Positions 12,701 through 24,700 of a stretch of DNA of 64,000 bases are shown piece after piece. The DNA comes from Rapana venosa (Eukaryota > Mollusca > Gastropoda > Neogastropoda > Muricidae). The stretch covers positions 10,509,826 through 10,573,825 of the forward strand of contig CM054159.1 of the NCBI GenBank assembly GCA_028751875.1, read 5' to 3'. Numbering within the stretch: the first letter of the stretch is position 1; the number at the start of each line of letters is the position of its first letter. Below the pieces are notes generated by a model that made no database searches, was not told the origin of the DNA, and saw nothing but the letters and a program-made list of their open reading frames with translations. Position numbers and translations under genes: made by a program.

Positions 12701-15700
12701 TCAATTGCACAGCGTTATGAACCACTCAAGCTTTGAATGAATGCAGGAAATATGAAAAATATTTTCATATTTCCGCAACCCACCATATCCTGAATTTTTC
12801 TTTTGAAAAGAACTAGATCTTATGGATGTGGATTACAGGAGAGAGAGTAAAGTAATGCTAGATCTAAACAAGAGCTATCAAGAGATTTTTAAAATCCCCA
12901 CTCTATTGGCTCGGTGCAGCTGAGACTTGGATTATAATGACAACTTTCATGACAACAGAGAGATTTAACCTTTTTTGTGTGCCTCTGAGCAACTGGCTAC
13001 TCAGGAAGTCTGGTAGAAGTTAAGCACTGGTTTCATGAATTGGTGTGTGCGTGGTTTTTTTTTCTTCTCTTCTTTCTCTTCTATTTTGAGGATGATCAAA
13101 AATGCACTCATGAGCTTTTTTTCCCTTCATCCAGTCCCCCTGTGTATGTGGTTTTTGTAAATTTTCAGTTCCCACTGGCACACAACAGCATACTGTTCCA
13201 AAAGGCGGAAAAGTGTGTGTGCTGTGTCTGTATTTACGAAGAAAATTACCATCCGCAGAATAACATCGTCTCACTTCATGCATCTTTTGCATGAAAGCAG
13301 CAACCACCTCCTAATATTCTTTTTCATTCCTCGGCTAGTTCTCCGAGGGTCGTCAATGGTGAGATTTAGCATGTGCAACCATTCTTACCCACCATTAAGG
13401 TAGCCACATCCCGACTTCGGAGATAGTGTCTAAGCACAACACCTGTGTGCATGCATCGGGTTTAAAAAAGCAAACAAATGTTGTCATACATTCCTACTGG
13501 CACACAATGTGCCTACTCTTCTGAAAGGCGGAAAGGGTTTTTATTGTGTGCACACATGGGGCCTTGGTTTATAGTCTTATCCTAAGGACTTATGGGGCAG
13601 TGAAGCCAGTACTAATGTTATCCTGCCCCTACCTCCTGGATCTGGCAAGCAAGATCATGAGCTCACTTAGATATTAAGCTGATTTCACATGATACTGCTG
13701 ATACGACTTTTGGCAAGACAGATACCTACTTTTTGGTGACTACCCATAAGTCTGCAATGAAAATGACATAAAATGTATTCTCCCAAATGATGTTTCAAAA
13801 AGTTTACAACTAATGAAGAATTCCACCTAACTAGATTGTGATGTGCACTGTCAACCTTTGATGCTATGCGAGATATTTTGAATCATATAAAAAAGTATGT
13901 TCTTTCGAGCCAGAAGGCCCATAGAGCCGGAGCTTATCCCGGTTTCTGTAGCGTTAAGCGAACTGATGGTTTTTCACCACCCCTGTGACAGGACGCTAGT
14001 CTGTCGCCAGATACTTCACTTGTACACCTGGGTGGAGTGAGGAAAATAGGAGTAAAGTGTCTTTCCCAAGGACACAACACCGAGTCGAGCGGGGATCGAA
14101 CCCGCGACCTCTGGATCACGAGTTGACCGCCTAAACCACTCGACCACGGTGCCTCCCATGCGAGATATTTTGAATCATATGGTTTATGTCATAAATTCAA
14201 CACATACACCCACCCACAACAACCATGTCCCGAGCTTATTTTCTGAGCAACAACTATTTTGAATGCTTTGGGACACTTTAAATTGTGTGTACAAAGCAAT
14301 CAAAGTTGCAAATTTAGACCCAAGCAAAAAATACTAGGTTTTAGCTGGACCCTACTTATCATATCTGACAGACAATAAAGAAAAGGTAAAGGTGTCCCAT
14401 AGCCTATGTGATCATAGGGGAGCAAGGCGTCAGAGACCTCACTTCTCTGGGGCCAGCATATTGAGGGTGGTGCCCATCACCTCTCCCTCACTGCTTTACC
14501 TTCCCTCACCCTAAAGAGGGCAAGTGGCCATTTACAGCTGGGTGAACGTTTGCCAAGGCGCTCAAACAGTCATTCATCCACTTGGTAACCACACTTGATG
14601 CTGCTTAACACTGGCTTGGGGAAAGCAAGTGCTCTGACCACTAAGCTATCCTATCCCTGACACAATACTTACAGAAGTATGAAATTAAAATTTTTTTTTT
14701 TTTAAAAAGAGGTAAGCAATACAATATATAAAAACATACCAGCTAAATATGGTTTGGCTGAAAACCCTACCAAAACTCTTTGGACAAGTCCTACAATCTC
14801 CCATGTCCCCTGGACTCACCTTGTAAGTATTCAGCTCATCAATGAGACTTTGGTTCTGCCCACTCAGCTCGTCCTTGTCACTTTGCATGACACTGATGGA
14901 GGTCTGCATGTCCGACAGCTGGTCCTGGAGCTCCTTCACCCTCTGCTGCTCCCTGTCCAACGTCTCCTTGACCTCCTCTTTCTCCTGTCAAAGCATCTTC
15001 AATGATAAAGCACTCTTCTTAACAGGAAAGGGGCGAGTGAATATAACACAACACAAACACCACCTCCACCACCATCCACCCCCTTTAAGTATACAATAAC
15101 AACTGCTCTCCTGGATTAGCACAGACAAAACTACTCCAAATCATCCCCAAGTGGATTCAAAATTCTGATAGGTGTCACATTTATGTCTGCACACACACAC
15201 ACACACACACAAACTTGTAATGCAGGCACACATAAATGCATGAGAACATGTACACAAACTTACACATATTCCCCATACACAAAACATATTCCCCAAATGT
15301 CATCCACCCTGACCCCCACCCCCTCTTACCCCACAAATCCTTACATCTCCCCCCTCACCTGAAGATGTTTCTTCAGTTCAGTTTTGTAGGCCACAATCTC
15401 TGTTTGAAGTTGCTTGCTCTTTTTGCTCTCCACTTCCCCAGCCTCTACCAAAGCCTTCAGCTCAGTCTGCAACTGGGCAAGGCACTGGTCCCGCATGGCA
15501 AGGAGGTTTTCTGTCACATCCAGTTTGCTCTGCAGGCCATCCCTCTCGTTGCTGAGCAGCATGATTTTCTGCAGACCCACAGTCAGAAACAGCACATGAA
15601 TTTCATTCATTTTTGGTGTGCAAGCTCACTCTGTGGTAATCTACCATGTGCACTTTACACTGCAATAAAAATAAAACTGAGATGTAAATTATGTTTGGCT

Positions 15701-18700
15701 AGTCTATTCCTGACATCACAAAAATTTATCTTTGTAAACAATCAAGCAGGTGGCGGCTAACCTATGAACTCGGTGGAACTGACAAAGAGAGCCTTGTTTG
15801 GGCGTCTCCGACAGTTGACTAGCTTGGCCAATTAACAAAGCAGATTCATGTACAAAGATGTTAGATTTAATATTGATCCATGTAAGAATCATCCAAGTGA
15901 GAACAGCCTTATCAGGATCATAGCAGCCAAAGAATCCACACACACACACACACACACACAGACACACACCCGCGTTTGCATACATACCCTAACATTTTCT
16001 CGATGGATTTAAACTGATCTCAAAAATGATTCCAGAAACAAAAAAACAACAACAAAAAAAGTGACACTGCCCAAAAAGGCAGAAGATTCTCACATCTGTT
16101 CCAAGATATTTCAAGATTAAAAACAAGACTGTTTAAAAAGTAAAGAGCTTCTCATCTCGTGCATCAAACATACATCGCTACTCTGCAATTCTTCTTCTTC
16201 TTACGTGGGCAAGACTCTGAATCTCTTCCTCCATGACGACGGTCCTGGGGCGAACCATCAACAAGCCGTCGCACTCCTGCTCCACAAAGTCCCTGTCCAG
16301 GGATCCCCGGAACTGAAAGGGGGCGCTTGCCCCGCGCACCCCGCATTTACGCGAGACGTAACAGATTTGATAATACTGCTCCTCATCTTTGGGAAGGTGC
16401 TTTTCTGAAAAAGACACACACACACACAAAATAAGTATCAAGCAAATGTAACCCGAGTGCTGTTGTTGCTTCGCATTCCCCAGCTTAATTAACACCCTGG
16501 GGGGTCACCCTCTTCATCTCACCTCTCAGACCTAGGAATGATTGTGAGACTAAAAAAGTCACAAGTGCACACTAGGTAAGATGGAGAAGTTTCAACACAT
16601 GATTTTTTAAAGTGCCTTGCCATATAAGCAGCCATAGCTACACACCTTTCAGAATCTCAAGAGAGAATTTGGTGGCAGCGGTGGTGGTGGTGGGGGGGGG
16701 AGGAGGCTTGCACCCCTGCCAAAACAGTGGTTTCAGGGGGCTGCATTACTCATGGTTCTCTTGCTCGTGCAAAGATTGTATATTTTGTATCACCATGCTT
16801 CATACATGATTAAATTCAGCATAAAAAAAGCTTTCCATCTATCCATGGACTGTATTAATGTATGAACTAGATCCAGAAATATAGTTTTTTAAAGTTTGCC
16901 TATGTTTTGGGTTTTAAATTTTAATAATAAGTGGTGATATTTTTTAAAGAATAAAAATTATATGGCAATGAAGAACAGGCCTTTGACCTTTCAACTTCCC
17001 TTTTGTGCATGAATGGAGGCCTGTGTAACTAGGAGGAAAAGATCAATCTTTCCTTCCACAGCAGCTACTTCATTATTCACGCTCATAAACAAGAGCAATT
17101 CTCTGTCTGTGAAAAACGTACAATTTTATCCTCACCAGATTTCCCCCACCCTATGCCAAAGTAAGGCTGTACCTATTTAATTTAACAAACAAACAAAAAT
17201 TATATGTTTTATCAATTATCTGGTCTTGCTTTTGTGCTACAGGATGGTAAAAATGGCTGATTTTGCAATTTTGAACACTGACAAAATGGGTTTTCTGTTT
17301 ACTGAGTCACTGCATGAACTGATTGGTGTTCTGTCTCAGTGTCTGACCTTGCTGCTGGGCAGTATATGTTGTAGAGATTTAAATTGTACAGTTACAATAT
17401 CCAAGAACTCAGAAAATTTGGTCACTGTGAACTTGCTTCGTGCAACAATTTTAACAGCCTTGCAAAAAACGCCTTTTTCAAACTGCAATATCTCTGGAAC
17501 TGATACAGCTAACGCCTTACTTGCATTATTCTTATACCTTCTTATCTTCTTAACTCTCCTACTACCGTCGGCGGGTTGACCCGCCCTCTTACTACTTGGT
17601 CCGCGAAGCCGCGGGCGGGTGTGCCCGCCGAATACCTGGGGACACCTGGTGTCTCCCTTTGCGCTATTTATATACCATGGTCTCACACCCCTTATCGCTT
17701 TAGACATGCGCAGTGAGCTCCCAGATAGTGTAGCTGCCGCCATTTGCAATTTTCGCTTCAGTTGATCGATTTTGGTGCCGATTTTTTCGATTTTACGGCG
17801 ATGTCATCGAGTAACAATTTTTGGAGGGAGCTGCATCAATATGGCGACTGCTTCAACGAACTTTTTGGAGGATTTTATGTGAAAATAATGGCAGAATCTG
17901 AACTTATGTGGACTGAAATGGACTTAGAAGCTGAACAGAGGATTCAAGAGTTGCAGAGTGGAATCGATGTGCTGTGTTTATTGGTGATTCGAGTGATGAA
18001 GATGACTATGACAGTGGTGTAAACAACGATCCTGCCGAGGGGGGCATATGACTGTGACTGGCTTAAAATGAAAGAATTTTGTGAAAATTGTGGCTCCAGA
18101 AACTTGCAAAACGATGCTAGTGACTCGTGGGTAGTATGATGGGTTTTTTTCTTCTGTTTTTCACTGACGAAGTGCAAAATAAAATTGGAACAAACCCGTG
18201 ACCTGATTTCAATGGCTGTTTGTTCGTCAGCCTGTATGCTTGTTTGTGAGTGTGATTGCATGTTATTCTAATATTATCTGAACATTATTACTTATTTTGC
18301 ATGTTTGATTTTATTTCACTTCATCTTTACAATTCTTTACCTCTTGAAATAGTCATATTTTAAAAATTATTGCATAACCACCGTAGCCAACAACAACCGC
18401 AACATCATCGCCATCAGCATTCCACAACAACAAGTCACACAAGAGTCAAACGAAGAAATATTTAATTTTTATTCACAACTTAACAAGTACAGAAAGTTTC
18501 ATGTAGATCTGTCTTTATTTCGATTTTTTTTTATTTTTTAACCCTAGTGGCGCGGTTCCCGGAATATTCCGGGAAAGGCGGGTCTAGGCTGTGTGGCGGA
18601 TCCCGGAATATTCCGGGATGACGTGGGTGGTCATAGTTGAAAGCTTACTTTCGCTTTCAAAGGTCAGCCAATGAATGTTAAGGCCGTTGTAGGCCCGCAG

Positions 18701-21700
18701 AAAGGGGTGAAGGTCGTTTGACACACACAAGCAACGAAGAATCTGATTGGTTAAGAGTGTATTTTATTTTTTTTCCGGACCAGCCGAGATCGTCTTCAAC
18801 AAAAATGGCGGCCAGCGTTTGCACTAGAATTTCTTCAAGCGTTTTTCGAGCTTTTTTACAAAATTGACAGCGAGGAGGAGTTTTAGAGGCTGGATTTGGT
18901 TGAAATAAACAATGAGAGAGACGATGAGGTAAGGATTGTGGAATATTTTTGAAAAACTTGGTAAAAATCGATCGCGATCGGACTGAATCGAGCGGTGCTA
19001 GTTTTGCTGGATGGACTTTTTCGCTACTCGGCGATTTCGACGTCACAGATTGTTTTACTTTATTTTGAGGCAACGAGGCTTCGAAATAACTGTTGTTGAG
19101 TCAAATCGCTATGCTGCTGAGTACTTTGCATCACATGAAATCAAGCGATCTTTGTATTTTTGTCATAGAAAGCCACCACTTCGCACATTCCGCCATGACC
19201 GTCGCGATGGCGTCGATCCTGTCGCTGAACTTTTCCGAGTATTTGGTGACCGATAAAGCGATACAAACTCCTTATTTTTTGAAAACTAATGTCAAGAAAT
19301 AGTGTTTACCTAATCATGACATTTATGCACCGCAAGAACTTTGCTTATCGTGTTAAAATCGATCCGGGGCCCTGACAGTGGAACAGTGATCGGTAGTGCG
19401 AACATGATTTTTTTTTTTGGATTTTTTTTACATAATCATAAACACTACACACTATTATAAAATTATACTCATTTAAAAGCATATTATCTCTTCTTTCCAG
19501 TGATCTATAGCTTAACACATTTAATTCAGTTTTATATATCAATATCAAGGGTTGTTTGGGCCCACCATGCTCCAAAACAATGCTAGCCAATGTTAATTCA
19601 GCCAATAGAAGTGAGGCTTGTTGCTGTTTATTTAGCGCTACTAGGGTTAAAGTCAGTAGGTGTGAAACTGAAAGACACTGCAGAAAATACTTGGTATACA
19701 GTGGTAAGTAAGAGAAACGGAACGCGGTAGTAGAAGAGTTAAAGGCTTATCTTCTCATTTACCTTTTTTTAATTTTTTTAAAATATTTTTTTATTTTTTT
19801 TATTTTTATATAGGAGGCACCGTGGTCGAGTGGTTTAGGCGGTCAACTCATGATCCAGAGGTCGTGGGTTCGATCCCCGCTCGGCTCGGTGTTATGTCCT
19901 TGGGAAAGACACTTTACTCCTATTTTCCTCACTCCACCCAGGTGTACAAGTGGGTACCAGCTCTGCTGGGGAAGTATCTGGCGACAGACTAGCGTCCTGT
20001 CACAGGGGTGGTGAAAAACCATCAGTTCGCTTAACGCTACAGAAACTGGGATAAGCTCCGGCTCTATGGGCCTTCTGGCTCGAAAGAACATACTTTTTAT
20101 ATTTTTTTATATTTTTATATACTGGTACCTACTTTCAAGAGCAAGAGCCTACAAGAGCATAATAGAAGAGAAAGCAGCAACATCAAGAGCACCCTCGCCA
20201 TTACCTATACTGAGGGAAGAAGTGGAAGAAGCCATCCGCAGCTTACCAGTAGGAAAGTCCCCAGGAGCAGACAATATACCAGCAGAGCTGCTCAAGCATG
20301 GTGGCGAAACAGTCATCACATATGTTACAGCTATCTGTCAGAAGATTTGGGAGACAAAACAGTGGCCAACAGAATGGACACAATCACTCATCATACCCCT
20401 GCCCAAGAAGGGGAATTTACGCCAATGCCAAAACTATAGAACAATCAGCCTCATCAGCCACGCCAGCAAGATCATGCTCAAAGTTATTTTGAATCGACTC
20501 AAGAAGGAGGCAGAAGAACACCTTGCAGAGGAACAAGCGGGGTTCAGGGCAGGCAGGAGCACAATCGAACAGATTTTTAACTGCCACATCATGATGGAAA
20601 AACATCTTCAACATCAGAGAGACCTGTTCCACAACTTCATCGACTTCAAGAAGGCTTTTGACAGAGTATGGCACGAAGGCCTGTGGCAGGTCCTCAGAAT
20701 GTTTGGCATTGAAGAAGGACTAGTGCAAACCATTCAAGCACTATACAACACCGCAAGCAGTGCAGTCCTTCTGAACAATCAGGTCGGAGACTACTTCAAA
20801 ACTACAGTTGGGGTCCGACAAGGATGCCTGTTATCTCCAGTCCTGTTCAATCTGTTCTTGGAAAACATTATGAGAGAGACCCTACATGACTTCCACTCTA
20901 CCATCTCCATTGGCGGCAGACCCCTCAACAACTTACGGTTTGCCGATGACATTGACCTCATGGGCGGAAGTAACACAGAGCTGCAAGATCTTACGACCAG
21001 ACTTGAGAACAGAGCTGGAGCATATGGGATGGAGGTGAGCTCGGAGAAAAGTAAAGTACTTGTGAACAGCACGAGCAATGCCACCGCTAAAATTTACATG
21101 AACGGCCAACAACTGGAGGAGGTAGACGCTTTTAAATACCTCGGCGCTACACTCACAAAGGACGGGCGATCGACGACAGAAATCAAAGTCAGAATAGCCA
21201 TGGCAACATCTTCCATGACAAAACTCACCACCATATGGAAAAGTAAAGAGATCAGTTTCCCAATCAAACTAAAGCTCTACAAAGCCCTAATTCAGTCGAT
21301 CCTGCTGTACGGAAGTGAAACCTGGACATTGACTGCTGAAACAGCAAAGCGAATCCAGTCATTCGAAACAAAATGCCATAGAAAACTACTGGGCATATCC
21401 TGGAGAGAACGAAAGACCAATGAATTTGTCAAGAGTCAAATAACACGGCTGGCAGGTCTACAGGAACCCCTTCTCACCATCGTCAAGAAGAAAAAGCTGA
21501 CATGGTTCGGCCACGTCACCCGCCACAACACTCTGCCCAAAACAGTACTGCAGGGAACACTCGAAGGTGGCAGAAGGAGGGGAAGACAGAACAAGTCATG
21601 GATGGACAACATCAGAGAATGGACCAGGATGAACGACTCGGCACTACTGCGCAGAACCGAGGACCGAGATGGATGGAGGAGGCTTACCACGGCATCGTCT

Positions 21701-24700
21701 TTCATGTCTCCCCCACGACCGCCAAGGTCACGGGTCAGATGATGATGACCTACTTTCACACACAAACTATTATTGCAGGAAAAGGATTGTTCCTTCTTCC
21801 AAACCCACAACTTACACAAGACAGGCATGCTCCTTTGTAAGAAGATAAGGTTACTCAACATCTGCGAGGTACAAAAGTGTGTTGGTTCTTCATACAAACC
21901 ATGGCAGGCTGTGCACCGACAGACAACGTATGGAAAGGACTTGCAGCTCCACATAAACCATGGGCTACTGTGCACATAGAACATTCAGTGAGAAGTTTGG
22001 TTCCTTTAAGGACAACATGGGTAGCTGTACACCCACGATATTCAGCAGCATACACACCCAATCACACCACACACATACACACACCACCACCACCACACAC
22101 ACACACACCACCACCACCACACAAACAAAAAAAAACCCTCTAACACACAACCATCAAAATGTGCTTACACATTCCACACAGCATATCAGGAAAATGTTTT
22201 ACTAGTGTGCATAGTGACTATATACTTACGGTTGAATGTTGTTGTGCACGTGACCTTTTTCCCTTTTTCATAGCCCTCTGGCACCGTCACATACTCATAT
22301 GTCTTATACTTGTTTAGCGACTGCCAGCCTACAGGAAAAATGGCCAGATAGTCCCTGGATCAGAGAGAAAACAAATGAATGAAGATGACTGTTTTAATGA
22401 TCAATTTAAATCAATGGCTTTGTAAGAAATGGGATTACATATTGTCATAAGTTACAAGGCTGCAAAAGCAAGAGAGCAAGTGTTCATTGGCCTAAAACCT
22501 CAGATATGCTTAAGTTTTCAGAAACAAAATCCCTTAAGTACTTCCACCACCCCATCTCACACAAAGGCAAAAGATAATTACAAAAATTGCAAAATGGGAA
22601 CAGCATTTTTAAAACAACAACAACAAAACAAAATGAAGTTTCTAAACCATCTACTAATAGTTTCTGAGTGTACGTTATTACTCCATGCATGCTTCTACTG
22701 AATCCACTTAAACAAGCTACAATTTTCTTTTAAAAATTGAAACATGTTTTCACTGCCTGCAAACACTTGCATTTTTCTCCCCTTGCGAAAGGTAATTCTT
22801 TAATTATGAATAATCTGTGCCTCAGGCAGTGAGTCACTTCAATAGTAAGTTGAATGCTTCTGTGGGCAACTTTCTCTGAAATCCCATTGGAGGAAGCTTG
22901 TCTCAGTAAAGTCTCAAAGAAGTCTTGAAGACTGGGAGAAAAGTTGAGGTTTTTGTTTCTCCATGACAGTGTGTTTTAACTACAGTTATTCACTGATTCA
23001 GGCATGGGATTTCACTCATCCCCCCCCCCCCCCCCCCCCCTCTCCAAAAAATAAGTTATAGGATATTTATAACAAAAATACAAAGGAAAAAAGGTAAAAT
23101 CAAAAGGAAATTAAATTGGAAAACATGACTGGCACTTCTGCAAGTCACAAAAATGCCAAGTAATCAAATTATCACTGCCACCTTTTGAAATGCCTTACAT
23201 TCACAACCAGTGAAATACCAAAACAAAGTGACACTTGACTGATGACACAAATCTTCTATCTGTTTATCATGTTTTCATAATAAATAAACATCCCCCCCCC
23301 CTCCCCTTTTTCTCTCTCTCTCAAGTTTTTTTTTGTTTCTTTGTTTGTCAAATCTAACACCAAATATTACTTTACAAGAAACCTCCTTTCCCCTCTTTTG
23401 GACATTGGATGTGAAAATGATGCATGCACAAAAAAAGTTGATTATGAGGGCAAACATTCAGAAATATGAAGAAATAAAGGTCTCTTTGCTTTATAAAACA
23501 CTTACGTCTACATACAAAAGACAGTTAATAGTAATAATGATGATAATGATGAAAATAATAATAATAATGATAATAATAATGTATGGAAGTGGAACTCATA
23601 TGGTGCTGAATCTTGTAAAGCAACCAATCACAGCGCTTACATTCTATTTTTCTAATCATTTACATGCATGTTATCGCCCATAAGTAAGATAAACAGATAT
23701 CAAATTTACAGTAATTACACAAACATGTGTGCATACAGTCACACACACATACACAAAAAACCATAACCACGAGGGGACGGGATAGCCTAGTGGTTAGAAC
23801 ATGGTGCTCACAATCTGATGACCCAGGTTCGATTCCTGTTCAAGGGGATATTTTCCCCTGGAGTTAACATCAGTGCAGACTCCACTCTCCCCAAAAGTCC
23901 TTCAGATGAGACCGAGGCCCTGTGTGCGAACGCATGCAGAACATCTTGCGCACATGTTAAATCCTGTTCCGCTTTTTGTAAGAGTAGGCCATTGTGTGCC
24001 GGTGGGAACAGATGACAGAATTTACAAAACCACATACACACGGGGACTGGATGTAATAAAGCACTTAAGTGCTTATTCCATTATCCTCGATACAAAAGAA
24101 TAAAATTAAATTAAAATAAACCTGGAAAAAAGGCTATACACATATATTTATACACACACAACTCAAGAACAAGCAAACATCACCCTCAGCCCCCCTCCCC
24201 CATGTGGATTCTAGGATTTCAGAAGAAGGGGACAGAGGGCCCCCTATAATGGAACTAAAAAGGGAAGATCAGAATAGTAGTCAAGTTATCATTCAAAGAT
24301 GATGCGCTCTCTCTGAATGTGGTTTTAACACTGTTTGAATTAATTTTTGTTCTGATGGTGGACCACCTACATTTTTTTCTTTTTTAAACTGTGGAAATTT
24401 AACTACTGACAGTGGAATTTTGAATGGCAGATGCTCCCCAATAATGGAGTAAATAAAACACAAAAAGAGAAGGGGGGGGGGGTGTGTTGCACTTTGTGTG
24501 TGTGTGTACTGTATTTTATATGTGTATACTGTGTGGTGTTGTGTCCTTGGGAAAGACACTTTACTCCTATTTTCCTCACTCCACCCAGGTGTACAAGTGG
24601 GTACCAGCTTTGCTGGGGAAGTATCTGGCGACAGACTAGCGTCCTGTCACAGGGGTGGTGAAAAACCATCAGTTCGCTTAACGCTACAGAAACCGGGATA

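Larger units (their letters stand above)
17550..19742 (+). mobile_element. piggyBac-like TTAA element, family 2, split by a nested family 1 element
   Basis: TTAA at 17550-17553 and 19739-19742 with ends TTAACTCTCCTACTACC / GGTAGTAGAAGAGTTAA (one mismatch in 17). GC-rich dyads GGCGGGTTGACCCGCC (17570-17585) and GGCGGGTGTGCCCGCC (17614-17629) lie near the left end. A short reading frame from 17801 ([11 protein letters not shown]) runs into an acidic stretch ([12 protein letters not shown]) after a frameshift, like piggyBac N-termini. Without the nested 1.1-kb insert it is about 1.08 kb, so it lacks most of a transposase. Confidence 0.75.

Noticed and set aside
19813..19884. tRNA-Leu/Ser gene
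   Set aside because: The boxes belong to a SINE that repeats at 13903 and 24535 with the same long body.
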